A stretch of DNA of 64,000 bases, from contig JAKSQP010000006.1 in assembly GCA_024404025.1 (NCBI GenBank), forward strand, positions 57,249-121,248. Direction: 5' to 3'. The notes under the pieces are model-generated. The model was not told the DNA's origin. It did not search any database and was given only the letters and a program-made list of their open reading frames with translations. Within the stretch, counting starts at the first letter, position 1. Each line of letters opens with the position of its first letter. Shown one piece after another: positions 1 to 9,263 of the stretch. Position numbers and translations under genes: made by a program. This DNA comes from Clostridia bacterium. Lineage in GTDB: Bacteria > Bacillota > Clostridia > Oscillospirales > Acutalibacteraceae.

Positions 1-1
1 A

Positions 2-1705
2 CCGATAACGGCTGAAAGCAATTCTCCGAGCAGCAGCGGTTATATCTCCGTTTCGGAGCCTGAAAACCGGCTTTCGGAAAGCGAATGCATTGCAGAAAAT
101 TTCGGCATTCAGAAGGCTGCTCCCGAAACACTTCCCGCCAAATACGATTCAAGAGATTACGGGCTTGTTACTCCGGTCAAAGACCAGGGCAATTCCGGCT
201 GCTGCTGGGCATTCGGAACGATAAATGCGCTTGAAAGCGACGCAATTGCAAAGGGCTATTACACGGCCGAAACCGCCGATTTTTCAGAGGCTCACCTCAC
301 CTGGTTCACATATTCGGTTATCAACGATGAATCAAACCCGAATAACGGCGAGGGCGGCAAGCTCGGCGGCGGTACCGTTCCTTACGAATACGGAGGAAAC
401 TGGAAAAGAGCCGCATCAACTCTTTCGCAGGGAATCGGAATTGCAAACGAAAGCGATTTTCCGTTTTATCCCTATAACATCTCCGAGATGGGAAATTACG
501 ATGAATCAGAGCGTTATGATCACGGCTCCGGACTTGTTATCGACAGAGCAGTCAAACTCAACGACAGAGATGATATCAAGCGCTGGCTGACGGAACACGG
601 AAGCTGCACAACGGCTTTTTATTATAAAAATTCATATTATAACTCTTACTACGGCGCATATTACTGCGGAACAAAATACAACACAAATCACCTTGTTTCG
701 ATTATCGGCTGGGATGACAATTACAGCGTTTCCAATTTCTCTGCAAACTCTCTCCCCTCCTCTGACGGCGCATGGCTTATCAAAGACAGCTGGGGAAGCG
801 ATTCAAAAAAAGACGGTTATTTCTGGATTTCTTATGAAGACGCAACAATAACCGATTTCACGGGCTTTGAGGTCAGACCTGCGGATGATTTTTACAGAAT
901 CTATACTCACAACGCCTGCTATTCTATAAGCTATCTTCCGATTCCGAGCGGCGGCAGGGTTTCAAATGTTTACCGCGCATCGGGATATGAATTCATAAAA
1001 TCCGTTGCGTTCACAACAATAACCGAGCAGGTCGGCGTTACCGTTGAAATATATAAGAATCTCACCGCAGGATACGGAAATCCGACTGACGGCACGCTTG
1101 CGCTGACTTATGAAACCTTCATTGAAAAATCGGGATACATCACTATTGACCTGCCGACTAAAGTTGCCGTTGACGAGGGTGAAATCTTTTCTGTTCTGAT
1201 AAAAGTTACCAATTCGCTCGGCTCAAGCATAAATATCCCGCTTGAAGTTCCGAGCGACGGATCCGATGCACAATATGTTTTTTCTGCCGGAGAAAGCTAT
1301 TATTCAACAAAAAGCTCCGGAAATATGCTTGATGTCAATAATCAGCAGTTCGGCTCGCTTTATCTTAATGCTCTGACAGAATGCCGCCACCAGGTTATCA
1401 TAAGAGAACAGACCGCCGACTGCGGAAACGAAGGCTATAAAATTGCGGAATGCACCCAATGCGGCAATGTCATTTCGGGAATCCGTTATCCGGCTTCGGG
1501 CAAGCATCAATACGGCGAATGGAGCATTCTTCGGGAGCTGCCCGATTTAAATCGCAGAGAAAGGCACCGCACCTGCTCCGTCTGTGGAAACATTGACACC
1601 GAAACGATTCTTATCGGCAGCAATTTCGTTACTCTTGATGAATTCCTGCAACTGATTTTCGAACGGATAACAAGCATTTTGAAAACAATATTCAATATGA
1701 TATAA
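2..1705 (+). CDS. C1A papain-like cysteine protease, secreted (5' end outside window)
   Basis: The reading frame is open from base 2, so the start and signal peptide lie before the window. The catalytic Cys is in GCCWAF (bases 197-214) and the His in NHLVSIIGW (His codon 689-691). The usual active-site Asn of KNSWG is Asp here (KDSWG, codon 785-787). After the protease fold comes a beta-rich segment that resembles the lectin-like domain of clostridial C1A proteases (about 890-1300), then a Cys/His-rich tail with CxxCG pairs and a GKHQYGEW motif, a module common in secreted Ruminococcaceae proteins. The role is probably extracellular or cell-surface proteolysis. Family assignment is firm; activity with Asp in place of Asn is uncertain. 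Confidence 0.9.
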   Translation, partial: PITAESNSPSSSGYISVSEPENRLSESECIAENFGIQKAAPETLPAKYDSRDYGLVTPVKDQGNSGCCWAFGTINALESDAIAKGYYTAETADFSEAHLTWFTYSVINDESNPNNGEGGKLGGGTVPYEYGGNWKRAASTLSQGIGIANESDFPFYPYNISEMGNYDESERYDHGSGLVIDRAVKLNDRDDIKRWLTEHGSCTTAFYYKNSYYNSYYGAYYCGTKYNTNHLVSIIGWDDNYSVSNFSANSLPSSDGAWLIKDSWGSDSKKDGYFWISYEDATITDFTGFEVRPADDFYRIYTHNACYSISYLPIPSGGRVSNVYRASGYEFIKSVAFTTITEQVGVTVEIYKNLTAGYGNPTDGTLALTYETFIEKSGYITIDLPTKVAVDEGEIFSVLIKVTNSLGSSINIPLEVPSDGSDAQYVFSAGESYYSTKSSGNMLDVNNQQFGSLYLNALTECRHQVIIREQTADCGNEGYKIAECTQCGNVISGIRYPASGKHQYGEWSILRELPDLNRRERHRTCSVCGNIDTETILIGSNFVTLDEFLQLIFERITSILKTIFNMI

Positions 1706-1744
1706 AAGGAGCTGTCCGATTTCTGTCGGACAGCTCCTTTGTTT
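1705..1744. terminator. Bidirectional Rho-independent terminator
   Basis: A 14-bp perfect stem (AAAGGAGCTGTCCG and its complement) with a short loop and T runs on both sides separates the convergent protease and alpha-galactosidase genes. It starts inside the protease stop codon. Confidence 0.9.
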
Positions 1745-3925
1745 TTATTTGACCGATTTGAAATACTTTTTGAAGCTTGTGCCGTCATCAAGGCTGAATT
1801 CATTGAGGCAGAGACCTGCATTCATAAGCAGCGCTCCCGAATAAACCTCATTCGTTTCTTCGTCAACATAATATTTTTCCGGGTCAAGTCCTTTAAGGCG
1901 AAGGAAGAACGGTCTGTCCTCCGGCTTTCTCATAACAACACTTGTAACGAGAGCCTCATTCTTATCCTCGGAAACGAACATCCATGCCGCTCTGAAATGA
2001 TTTTCAAAGGGACTGATCAGTCTGTAAAGGTCTCCGAAATGGATAACATCATAATACTTATGATATTCTTTGACCTGTTCTTTGATGGTCACCTGCTCTT
2101 CCTCTGTGAATCTGTTCGGGTCTAATTCATAGCCGAAGGAGCCCCAGAGAGCAACATTTCCCTTTGTTTCATATCCGGCTCTTCTGCTTGCGGAAACATG
2201 AGCGCCCATGGTGTTTGCCGGATAGCACATTGAAGTGCCAAACTGTATCGAAAGTCTCTCAATCGGGTCTGTGTTGTCGCTCGTCCATATCTGCGGCGAA
2301 TAATAAAGCATGCCTGCGTCAAATCTTCCGCCTCCTCCGGAACAGTTTTCAATCAGCATATCGGGGAAATCTTTTGTAAGTCTGTCCATTATCTCATAAG
2401 TGCCGAGAACAAAACGGTGAGCGATTTCCTTCTGCTGATCGGCAGGATAGCCTGCCGAACCGATTTCGGAAAGGTTGCGGTTGAAATCCCATTTGAGATA
2501 ATCAACCTTATTGACCGAGAGAACTTTATACATCTCGTTATAAATATAATCACGAACATCCCTGCGGCTGAAATCTATAACATACTGATGCCTTGCAATT
2601 GATTTTTCTCTGTTCGGCACATGGATGCACCAATCGGGATGCTCACGATAAAGATTACTGTCTCTTGAAATCATTTCCGGCTCATACCAGATGCCGAATT
2701 TAAGTCCGAGAGCGTTGATTCTTTCGATAAGATACGAAAGAGGTCCGCCGAGCTTTTCTTCGTTGACCTGCCAGTCGCCGAGCGCTCTTCTGTCATCAAA
2801 GCGGTTGCCGAACCAGCCGTCATCCATAACTATCATATCAACGCCGAGTTCTGCAGCTTTCTTTGCGAAAGAGACTATCTTGTCGCCGTCAAAATCCATT
2901 CCCGTTGCTTCCCAGTTATTGATAAGAAGCGGACGCTTTATGTCTTTCCATTTTCCTCTGATAAGATGCTTTCTGTAAAGACGGTGGAAAATGCGGCTCA
3001 TTTCGCCGATGCCCTTGTCGGAATAAACCATAACCGCTTCGGGCGATGAAAATGTTTTGCCCGGCTCAAGCTTCCAGCCGAAGCCGTCGGGATTGATGCC
3101 GAGAAGCACTCTTGAGCCTGAATTCTGATCAACCTCAACATCAAATGAGAAATTGCTGCTGTAAACAAGATTGAAGCCGTAAGCCTCGCCGAAATCCTCC
3201 GTTGCATCATTGGCAACGATTGCGCCGAAGGGATTCTGATGGTGGCTTGATGAGCCTCTCTTGCTTGAAGCCGTCTGTCTGCCATGAGCAAGAGGTCTTC
3301 TTGCAACGTTTCTTTCCTTGCTCCACTTACCGTAGAGGGTTATCATATCGTAATTGCTCGTCTGGAAATCAACACATGTGCTGTAAATTCTTTCGATTTC
3401 AACGGTCTTATCGGAATTGTTGATAACCTTAACGCTTCTCGTCATTGCTCCGAGCTTTTCAAAAACGGAATAATAAAGGATCGCCTGGATTCCTGTTACC
3501 TTATCCTCTGTGAGAATTTCGAGAGTTGTCACATCGCTGTCATCTGACGCATAGAGAGATGGAAGTCCGTCAATTCCGGGCTTGCCATTATAGATTTTAT
3601 GGGAAACATAGCGCACATCAGTTGAATTGTTGCCGTCTGCATTTCTGACTGCAAATGCGGAAAGTCTGAAATCACCCGTGCCCTCGCAGGGATATTCAAA
3701 GGTGCAGTTATCCGGTGAAAATCTGCCGTCCTCAATGTTGATGTTAACGGGACTGAATGAAGCAAAACCGCCCTTGAACTTCAGATTTTTAAGGTTATAA
3801 TCGGGGATTTTTGCGCCGTAATAAAGATGAAGAAGATAATTTTCATCATAAATTTCAATAACATAGCTTGAATTTGCCGTATCAAGCTTGAAAATCTTTT
3901 TTTCGCTGTCAAAAATAATGGGCAT
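1745..3925 (-). CDS. Alpha-galactosidase, GH36
   Basis: The 726-residue length is typical of bacterial GH36 tetrameric alpha-galactosidases, which remove terminal alpha-1,6-galactose from raffinose-type sugars and galactomannan. It has the N-terminal beta-sandwich, a (beta/alpha)8 barrel and a C-terminal beta domain. The nucleophile is Asp480 in YLKWDFNR and the acid/base is Asp550 in WTSDNTDP, close to the positions in characterised GH36 enzymes; WYEPEMIS is also conserved. There is no signal peptide, so it is cytoplasmic and needs imported oligosaccharides. It lies 11 bases after proC on the same strand and has its own AAGGAG ribosome site, so it is probably co-transcribed with proC. Confidence 0.95.
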   Translation of the reverse strand: MPIIFDSEKKIFKLDTANSSYVIEIYDENYLLHLYYGAKIPDYNLKNLKFKGGFASFSPVNINIEDGRFSPDNCTFEYPCEGTGDFRLSAFAVRNADGNNSTDVRYVSHKIYNGKPGIDGLPSLYASDDSDVTTLEILTEDKVTGIQAILYYSVFEKLGAMTRSVKVINNSDKTVEIERIYSTCVDFQTSNYDMITLYGKWSKERNVARRPLAHGRQTASSKRGSSSHHQNPFGAIVANDATEDFGEAYGFNLVYSSNFSFDVEVDQNSGSRVLLGINPDGFGWKLEPGKTFSSPEAVMVYSDKGIGEMSRIFHRLYRKHLIRGKWKDIKRPLLINNWEATGMDFDGDKIVSFAKKAAELGVDMIVMDDGWFGNRFDDRRALGDWQVNEEKLGGPLSYLIERINALGLKFGIWYEPEMISRDSNLYREHPDWCIHVPNREKSIARHQYVIDFSRRDVRDYIYNEMYKVLSVNKVDYLKWDFNRNLSEIGSAGYPADQQKEIAHRFVLGTYEIMDRLTKDFPDMLIENCSGGGGRFDAGMLYYSPQIWTSDNTDPIERLSIQFGTSMCYPANTMGAHVSASRRAGYETKGNVALWGSFGYELDPNRFTEEEQVTIKEQVKEYHKYYDVIHFGDLYRLISPFENHFRAAWMFVSEDKNEALVTSVVMRKPEDRPFFLRLKGLDPEKYYVDEETNEVYSGALLMNAGLCLNEFSLDDGTSFKKYFKSVK

Positions 3926-3936
3926 AATTTTTCTCC

Positions 3937-4746
3937 TTATTTATTACTTGCCATTTTGTTGTCTTTTTCAACGGCTTTGTCAATAGCCGTGATAACGGCA
4001 TTTTCAAATCCGCATTCCTTGAGCGCACAAACGCCTTCAATCGTTGTGCCTGCAGGCGAGCAGACATTATCAATCAGAGCGCCGATGGATTTATCGCTTT
4101 CAAGAAGCATTTTTGCGCTTCCCATAAGCATCTGCGCCGCCGCCTTCCTTGCGTCTGCCACAGTAAGGCCGTATTTAACGCCGGCTGTTTTGAGCGCATC
4201 GGCAAACATATAGGCATAAGCGGGTGCGCAGCAGGCAACGGCTGAAAAAACAGCAAAATATTTTTCCTCAAGCTCAATTGCCTTGCCGAAGCATGAACAA
4301 AGCTTCATTGCAAACGCCTTTTCATCCTGCGGAACATTTTCATTTGCGCAGAGCGCCGTCATGGATTCCGAAACAGCCGCATTGATATTCGGCATAATTC
4401 TGATTATTTTTGCATCAAAGCCGAGAGAGGAAGCGATAGTTCCGATTTCCGTTCCGGCGGCAGTTGAAATAATAAATGAATTCTTCGCTTTCATATCCTC
4501 GCTGACGGATTTGAGCAGAGAAGCGGCGTCCTTGGGCTTGACCGCCATAACGAAGCCGTCGCAATTTTTAACAACATCGTTTGCAGATGCCGCAGCGCTG
4601 ACCGAAAGTTCTTTTGAAAGCTCCTGCATTTTCGGAGCGAAAACATCATAGATAAATATATTTTCCGGAGCGATAAAGCCTGAGGCAACAACACCTCTGA
4701 TGATTGCACTTGCAAGATTGCCCGTGCCGATAAAACCTAATTTCAT
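3937..4746 (-). CDS. proC: Pyrroline-5-carboxylate reductase
   Basis: This enzyme catalyses the last step of proline synthesis, reducing pyrroline-5-carboxylate with NAD(P)H in the cytoplasm. The 269-residue protein starts with the Rossmann motif GFIGTGNLASAI and contains the family signature near residues 220-245 (SPAGTTIEGVCALKECGF). Length is normal. AAGGAG lies just before the ATG. It is separated from mscL upstream by a terminator and is followed closely by the alpha-galactosidase gene. Nothing in the sequence explains that pairing beyond shared transcription. Confidence 0.95.
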   Translation of the reverse strand: MKLGFIGTGNLASAIIRGVVASGFIAPENIFIYDVFAPKMQELSKELSVSAAASANDVVKNCDGFVMAVKPKDAASLLKSVSEDMKAKNSFIISTAAGTEIGTIASSLGFDAKIIRIMPNINAAVSESMTALCANENVPQDEKAFAMKLCSCFGKAIELEEKYFAVFSAVACCAPAYAYMFADALKTAGVKYGLTVADARKAAAQMLMGSAKMLLESDKSIGALIDNVCSPAGTTIEGVCALKECGFENAVITAIDKAVEKDNKMASNK

Positions 4747-4762
4747 TTTGCTAACTCCTTAT

Positions 4763-4795
4763 AGAAAAAGCGCAAAGCATCAAACGCTCTGCGCT
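4763..4795 (-). terminator. Terminator of mscL
   Basis: On the minus strand AGCGCAGAGC pairs with GCTTTGCGCT (one mismatch) and is followed by five T. It lies between mscL and proC. Confidence 0.8.
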
Positions 4796-4810
4796 CAGAC
4801 GATTCAACAA

Positions 4811-5248
4811 TTATTTTATTTCAGATGTGCAATGGGGGCACTTTGTTGCATCAATTGCAATTTCGCTCTTGCAGAAAGGACAAACCTTTGTTGTAGGCTC
4901 TGCGGGAGCTTCTTCAACTTTCTTCGCTGTTTTTTCCGAAAGCTTGTTAAGTGCCTTAACAATGCAGAAAATAACGAATGCCATGATAAGGAAGTTGATG
5001 ATTGCGCTGATGAAGTTGCCGTAATTGAGAGTCGCAGCTGTTTCGCCTTCACCGAGAACAACCTTCCACTCGCTGAAGTCGATTCCGTCGGTAAGAAGGC
5101 TGATAGCAGGCATAACGATGTCGTCAACAAGCGATGAAACTATCTTCTGGAATGCACCGCCGATGATAACGCCGACTGCAAGGTCAATAACATTTCCTCT
5201 CATAACGAATTGTTTGAATTCGCCGAAAAATCCTTTTGCTTTACCCAT
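4811..5248 (-). CDS. mscL: Large-conductance mechanosensitive channel with C-terminal zinc ribbon
   Basis: MscL is the inner-membrane emergency valve that opens on hypo-osmotic shock. The N-terminal helix and TM1 carry the family signature (FKQFVMRGNVIDLAVGVIIG), and TM2 lies around residues 75-100. The 145-residue protein ends in KVCPFCKSEI-x8-CPHC, a four-Cys zinc-ribbon signature placed after the usual cytoplasmic helix. Standard MscL of about 130-140 residues ends in a helical bundle without such Cys pairs. The gene is monocistronic, with a terminator after it. Channel identity is firm; zinc binding is inferred from the Cys spacing. Confidence 0.95.
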   Translation of the reverse strand: MGKAKGFFGEFKQFVMRGNVIDLAVGVIIGGAFQKIVSSLVDDIVMPAISLLTDGIDFSEWKVVLGEGETAATLNYGNFISAIINFLIMAFVIFCIVKALNKLSEKTAKKVEEAPAEPTTKVCPFCKSEIAIDATKCPHCTSEIK

Positions 5249-5295
5249 ATTTTATACCTCCAAAAATGTATACATATAATGTATCAAAAAATCTC

Positions 5296-6174
5296 TCAAA
5301 GGTCAACACCTTCGAGGTTAAAATCCGGAATAAATTTTTCGGTTGAAGAACTTTTGCTCTGAAAAAAGCAGTTTTCAAAGCCGAGGTCAAAAATTTTATC
5401 CTTGACTATCGAATATTCTCTTGAAGAAAGCGGCCTGTCTATCGGCGGCATATTCTTCGCTTCGCCGAACGGAGTATACTGCCTCATAACGCTGATGAAT
5501 GTTTCTTCAGGTAAATTTTCTCTGACCCACGAAAAAATTTTCTGCGTTTGCGAAATGTTGCCCGGAAGCACCATGTGGCGGATTATCAGTCCCTTCTCAG
5601 CAATGCCGTTTTCATTGGTTTTGAGATTTCCGACCTGGCGGAACATTTCAAGCACCGCCTTTGACGCAAATTCAAAGTAATCCGCCGCTCCCGAATATTT
5701 CTTCGATATTCCGCTGTCAAAATACTTTATATCCGGCAGATAAACATCAACAAGACCCTCAAGCATTTTCAGCGTTTCAACCTTTTCATAGCCGGACGAA
5801 TTATAAACCACCGGCACGGGAGAATCATATTTTTCAAGGGTTTTCGCAAGCATCGGAGCATAATGGGTCGGCGTTACGAGATTGATATTGTGAACACCCT
5901 TTTCAATCAGAGAATCAAATATTCTCATAAGACGGTCTTCGCTGATCTCTTTCCCGAAGGCTCTGTGGCTGACCTCATAATTCTGGCAGAAAACGCAGCC
6001 GAGACTGCACCCCGAAAAGAAAACCGTTCCCGATCCTCTTTCGCCGCTGATGCACGGTTCCTCCCAGAAATGAGGAGCAGCTCTTGCAATTTTATATTTT
6101 TCACGCGCTCCGCAGACACCGGTATTTTTCTTTCTGTCTGCATTGCACCCTCTCGGGCAGGCTGAACAAATCAT
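5296..6174 (-). CDS. PflX-type radical SAM protein (COG1313-like)
   Basis: A radical S-adenosylmethionine protein related to pyruvate-formate-lyase activating enzymes. The cluster-binding motif is CSLGCVFC (CxxxCxxC). An extra N-terminal Cys set (ICSACPRGC and GVCG) and FWEEPCISGERGSGT are typical of the PflX group. I start it at 6174, where GGAGG sits six bases upstream; an in-frame extension to 6249 has no ribosome site. The target is not known for this group, so a specific substrate is not claimed. It is transcribed away from coaX across a shared upstream region. Confidence 0.88.
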   Translation of the reverse strand: MICSACPRGCNADRKKNTGVCGAREKYKIARAAPHFWEEPCISGERGSGTVFFSGCSLGCVFCQNYEVSHRAFGKEISEDRLMRIFDSLIEKGVHNINLVTPTHYAPMLAKTLEKYDSPVPVVYNSSGYEKVETLKMLEGLVDVYLPDIKYFDSGISKKYSGAADYFEFASKAVLEMFRQVGNLKTNENGIAEKGLIIRHMVLPGNISQTQKIFSWVRENLPEETFISVMRQYTPFGEAKNMPPIDRPLSSREYSIVKDKIFDLGFENCFFQSKSSSTEKFIPDFNLEGVDL

Positions 6175-6243
6175 ATTTTTCCTCCGAAAACTTATTCCGA
6201 AACTAATTATATACCCGCTGTCAACCATTGCAAGATATTTTAT

Positions 6244-6272
6244 TTGCATTTTTCGGTATTATATTGTATAAT
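6244..6272 (+). promoter_or_regulatory. Sigma-A promoter of coaX
   Basis: TTGCAT, 17 bases, TATAAT. The ATG of coaX follows 34 bases downstream with a GAGG ribosome site. Confidence 0.75.
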
Positions 6273-6305
6273 TAAATGAATTTTTAAATATAGAGGTAAA
6301 GTGAA

Positions 6306-7076
6306 ATGTTTCTTGCAATAGACATTGGAAACACCAATATAACAATGGGCGTTTATGACGGCGAAAAATCAGTCTTTCTTTCAAGGCTTGCAACGGACCG
6401 CTCAAAAACGCCGGATCAATACGCAATTGAATTCAGGCAGATCTTTCATCTCTATGATACTCACCGTTCAAGCTTCAGCGCTTCTGCCATAAGCAGCGTT
6501 GTGCCGGAACTTTCGTCAACAATATGCGAAGCGGTTGAAAAGGTTACGGGATGCTCTCCGATGATTCTCGGACCGGGAATAAAAACCGGAATGAACATTC
6601 TCATTGATAATCCCGCCCAGCTCGGAGCAGACCTTCTTGCGGGCTGCGTCGGCGCTGCCGCTCTTTATCCCCTGCCCGCTCTTGTTATTGACCTCGGAAC
6701 TGCAAGCAAGGTCAGCGTTATTGATAAAAACGGCGCATTCTGCGGTTGTGCGATAGCGCCCGGAGTCGGCATTTCGCTTGAAGCTCTTTCGGCAAAGACA
6801 TCGCAGCTCCCGAATATCAGCCTTAAGACGCCTTCTCACGCAATAGGCAAGAATTCAATTGATTCAATGCAGTCCGGCACGGTTTTCGGCTTTGCTTCAA
6901 TGATAGACGGCCTTTGCGAAAAGCTTGAAGAGGAGCTCGGCGAAAAAGTTTTAACGACCGTTGCAACGGGCGGCCTTGCAAAAGATCTTATAAAGAGCTG
7001 CAAAAGGGATATTATTTATAACGGAGAACTTATTCTTCAGGGACTTCGTGTTCTTTACGAAAAGAATCACAAATAA
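6306..7076 (+). CDS. coaX: Type III pantothenate kinase
   Basis: CoaX phosphorylates pantothenate with ATP, the first step of coenzyme A synthesis. The 256-residue protein has the ASKHA-fold phosphate motif DIGNTN at the N-terminus, the GADLLAGCVGA segment and the second phosphate loop DLGTASKV, as in type III enzymes. Length is normal. It has its own promoter and is followed 55 bases later by an ECF S-component gene, which makes a pantothenate uptake plus phosphorylation unit likely. coaD, a later step of the pathway, is at 18.5 kb. Confidence 0.95.
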   Translation: MFLAIDIGNTNITMGVYDGEKSVFLSRLATDRSKTPDQYAIEFRQIFHLYDTHRSSFSASAISSVVPELSSTICEAVEKVTGCSPMILGPGIKTGMNILIDNPAQLGADLLAGCVGAAALYPLPALVIDLGTASKVSVIDKNGAFCGCAIAPGVGISLEALSAKTSQLPNISLKTPSHAIGKNSIDSMQSGTVFGFASMIDGLCEKLEEELGEKVLTTVATGGLAKDLIKSCKRDIIYNGELILQGLRVLYEKNHK

Positions 7077-7131
7077 TAAAAATTTCAATTATGCGCCGCA
7101 CTCATTATGAGGCGACAGCAGGGAGGAAAAA

Positions 7132-7737
7132 ATGACAACCAAATCAACTATCCGGAAAAATCTTGAGCTTGCACAAATTGCAATGCTGAGCGCAATCATC
7201 ATCGTTATGACCTTTGTGCCTTATGTGGGATACATCAGCTACGGAGCGCTGAGTATCACCCTGATTCACATTCCCGTTATTGTCGGAGCATGCGTGCTCG
7301 GCATAAAAGGCGGCGGAATTCTCGGCGCCGTATGGGGAATTTCCTGCATCATCAAGGCAGTTTTCGCTCCTCCCTCTCCGCTTGAGGGAATAATTTTCAG
7401 AAATCCGCTCATTGCTCTCATTCCGAGGGTTATCGCAGGCATTGCGGCAGGGCTTGTTTATTCGCTCATTGCAAAGAAAACCTCCAAAAAGAGCATCGGC
7501 TCGGTTTTTGCCGCCGTCATGGCCTGTTTATGCAACACCGTTTTTGTTATGGGCGGCATCTATCTGCTCTACGGCGAAGAATACGGCGCAGAGCTCGGCA
7601 TAGCTTCGGTCAACTTCGGCGGACTCACAAACTATATTCTTGCCGCATTCGGAATCAATGCCGTGCTTGAAACAGCAGTCGGAATTGCAGTCAGCGTTCC
7701 CGTTGCCGCCGCTTTAAGAAAAGCAAGGATCAAATAA
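7132..7737 (+). CDS. ECF transporter S component, probably for pantothenate (PanT-like)
   Basis: A 201-residue integral membrane protein with about six hydrophobic helices and the fold of ECF substrate-binding components, which capture a vitamin and dock to a shared EcfAAT energising module. GGGAGG precedes the ATG. Its position directly after coaX argues for pantothenate as substrate; this is inference from context, since S components are hard to assign by sequence. The EcfAAT genes are not in this window. Confidence 0.8.
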   Translation: MTTKSTIRKNLELAQIAMLSAIIIVMTFVPYVGYISYGALSITLIHIPVIVGACVLGIKGGGILGAVWGISCIIKAVFAPPSPLEGIIFRNPLIALIPRVIAGIAAGLVYSLIAKKTSKKSIGSVFAAVMACLCNTVFVMGGIYLLYGEEYGAELGIASVNFGGLTNYILAAFGINAVLETAVGIAVSVPVAAALRKARIK

Positions 7738-7740
7738 AAT

Positions 7741-8022
7741 TTATTTTGTAAAATATATCAAAGCAATCACCAATGCGATATGGAGAATTATTTCGGCAGG
7801 CAGGCCGAGCATAAACTTGTTATGAAGAGTTTTGTGCCTTATCACTTTCATTGTGATCAGCATCGCAAGCGCTCCTCCCGCAAGGCCGACAAGCATCAGC
7901 GTTGCCTCGGGTATTCTCCATTTTCCTTTTCGGGCGAATACTTTATCGGCAACCGTTATGATAACGGCCGCAAGCGAAACGACCGCAAACCAAATTAACA
8001 GAAATTCAAAAATCCACTGCAT
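7741..8022 (-). CDS. DUF1294 small membrane protein
   Basis: A roughly 93-residue protein with three or four hydrophobic segments and the DUF1294 signature (KWRIPEATL, GGALAM, RHKTLHNKF). The function of the family is not known. Two ATG codons, at 8028 and 8022, are possible; GGAG is eight bases before the second, so I prefer 8022. It converges on the ECF gene, ending three bases past its stop, and diverges from the lipoprotein gene at 8055. Confidence 0.85.
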   Translation of the reverse strand: MQWIFEFLLIWFAVVSLAAVIITVADKVFARKGKWRIPEATLMLVGLAGGALAMLITMKVIRHKTLHNKFMLGLPAEIILHIALVIALIYFTK

Positions 8023-8054
8023 CTGCATTTCTCCGTCTGAATATAATTATCGGG

Positions 8055-9263
8055 GTGATTATTCTGAAAAAGATAATAATTCCGCTGTTAATTATAGTCT
8101 TTCTTTTCAGCGGTTGTCAACCGAAAAAAAACGAGATCACGCCGCCCGAGCCATCAACGCAAGTGCCTTTGACAGAAACAAAAACCGTTGAAGAGCCGGA
8201 GCTTCGGGGAATATGGATATCTTGTTTTGACCTTGAAAACACTTCCGGAAAAACTCGTGAAGAATACGGGAAGCTTTCCGATGAAATGTTCTGCAGAATT
8301 TCCGAAGCGGGGCTTGACACCGCTTTTATTCACCTGCGTGCATTTTCGGATGCACTATATCAGTCGGAATTATTCCCGACTTCAAAATACATTGCGAAAT
8401 ATCGCGGCGCAAATCTCAACTATGATCCGTTTGAGGTCATGCTTGAAAGCGCCGGAAAATATAACATTTCCGTCCACGGATGGATAAACCCGTTCCGCAT
8501 CAGTTATAACAACGACCCTGCCCTGCTATGCGAAAACGAGGCAGCGAGCAGATACATAAAAAGCAAATCAACCGCCGTCGGCATTCTTCCGTCGGGAATT
8601 TTCTATAATCCGGCAAGCACTGAAGCGCAGAAACTGATTCTTGACGGAATCAGAGAGATCCTGACAAAATATGACATTGACGGCATACATATTGATGATT
8701 ATTTTTATCCCGAAGACTGCGAAAAGCTTGATTTTGCAGAATTTGAAGCATACAAAGCATCCGGCGGAGCCCTCGAAAAATCCGAGTGGCGCAGAGCGAC
8801 TGTTGATGCGTTTGTTTCGGCAATCTATAACACGGTCAAAAGCTTTTCTCCGGAGCTTATTTTCAGTATCAGCCCGGGCGCAAGAAAAGATGTTAATTAT
8901 AATGAACTGTTTGCGGACTGCGAAAAATGGCTTTCATCCGAAGGCTATGCAGATCTTATAATTCCGCAGCTTTATTTCGGATTTAAAAGAGAAGGCTTCA
9001 ATTTTTCAACGCTTTTTGATGAATGGGATTCTGTTAAAAGATGTTCCGCCGTCAGAATCGCCTGCGGACTTGCGCTTTACAAGGCGGGCACTGATGAAAG
9101 CGAAGAATGGCATGATGAGCCGGAAGTCATTGCAGCGCAGATAGATGCCGTCAGAGAAAGAAAATGGAACGGCTTTGTTATCTTTTCCTATTCGGATTTA
9201 TTGAGAAATGAAGCCTCTGCTCCGGTTGAAAAAATCAAAGAAAGAATAAAGGATTCAAAATGA
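8055..9263 (+). CDS. Lipoprotein with GHL10-type (DUF187) glycosidase-like barrel
   Basis: The product begins with a lysine pair, a hydrophobic run and the lipobox FSGC, so it is a lipid-anchored surface protein. The rest matches the glycosyl-hydrolase-like family 10 (DUF187) barrel: LRGIWISCFD at the N-terminus, VHGWINPFRISY, IDGIHIDDYFYP and SISPGARKD. Members are thought to act on cell-wall or other polysaccharide but are poorly characterised. The start is uncertain: GTG at 8055 has no ribosome site, whereas GGGGTGAT at 8052-8059 would serve a CTG at 8064 and yield a typical MKKIIIP signal peptide. The stop overlaps the amidase start (ATGA), so the two are translationally coupled. Confidence 0.88.
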   Translation: MIILKKIIIPLLIIVFLFSGCQPKKNEITPPEPSTQVPLTETKTVEEPELRGIWISCFDLENTSGKTREEYGKLSDEMFCRISEAGLDTAFIHLRAFSDALYQSELFPTSKYIAKYRGANLNYDPFEVMLESAGKYNISVHGWINPFRISYNNDPALLCENEAASRYIKSKSTAVGILPSGIFYNPASTEAQKLILDGIREILTKYDIDGIHIDDYFYPEDCEKLDFAEFEAYKASGGALEKSEWRRATVDAFVSAIYNTVKSFSPELIFSISPGARKDVNYNELFADCEKWLSSEGYADLIIPQLYFGFKREGFNFSTLFDEWDSVKRCSAVRIACGLALYKAGTDESEEWHDEPEVIAAQIDAVRERKWNGFVIFSYSDLLRNEASAPVEKIKERIKDSK

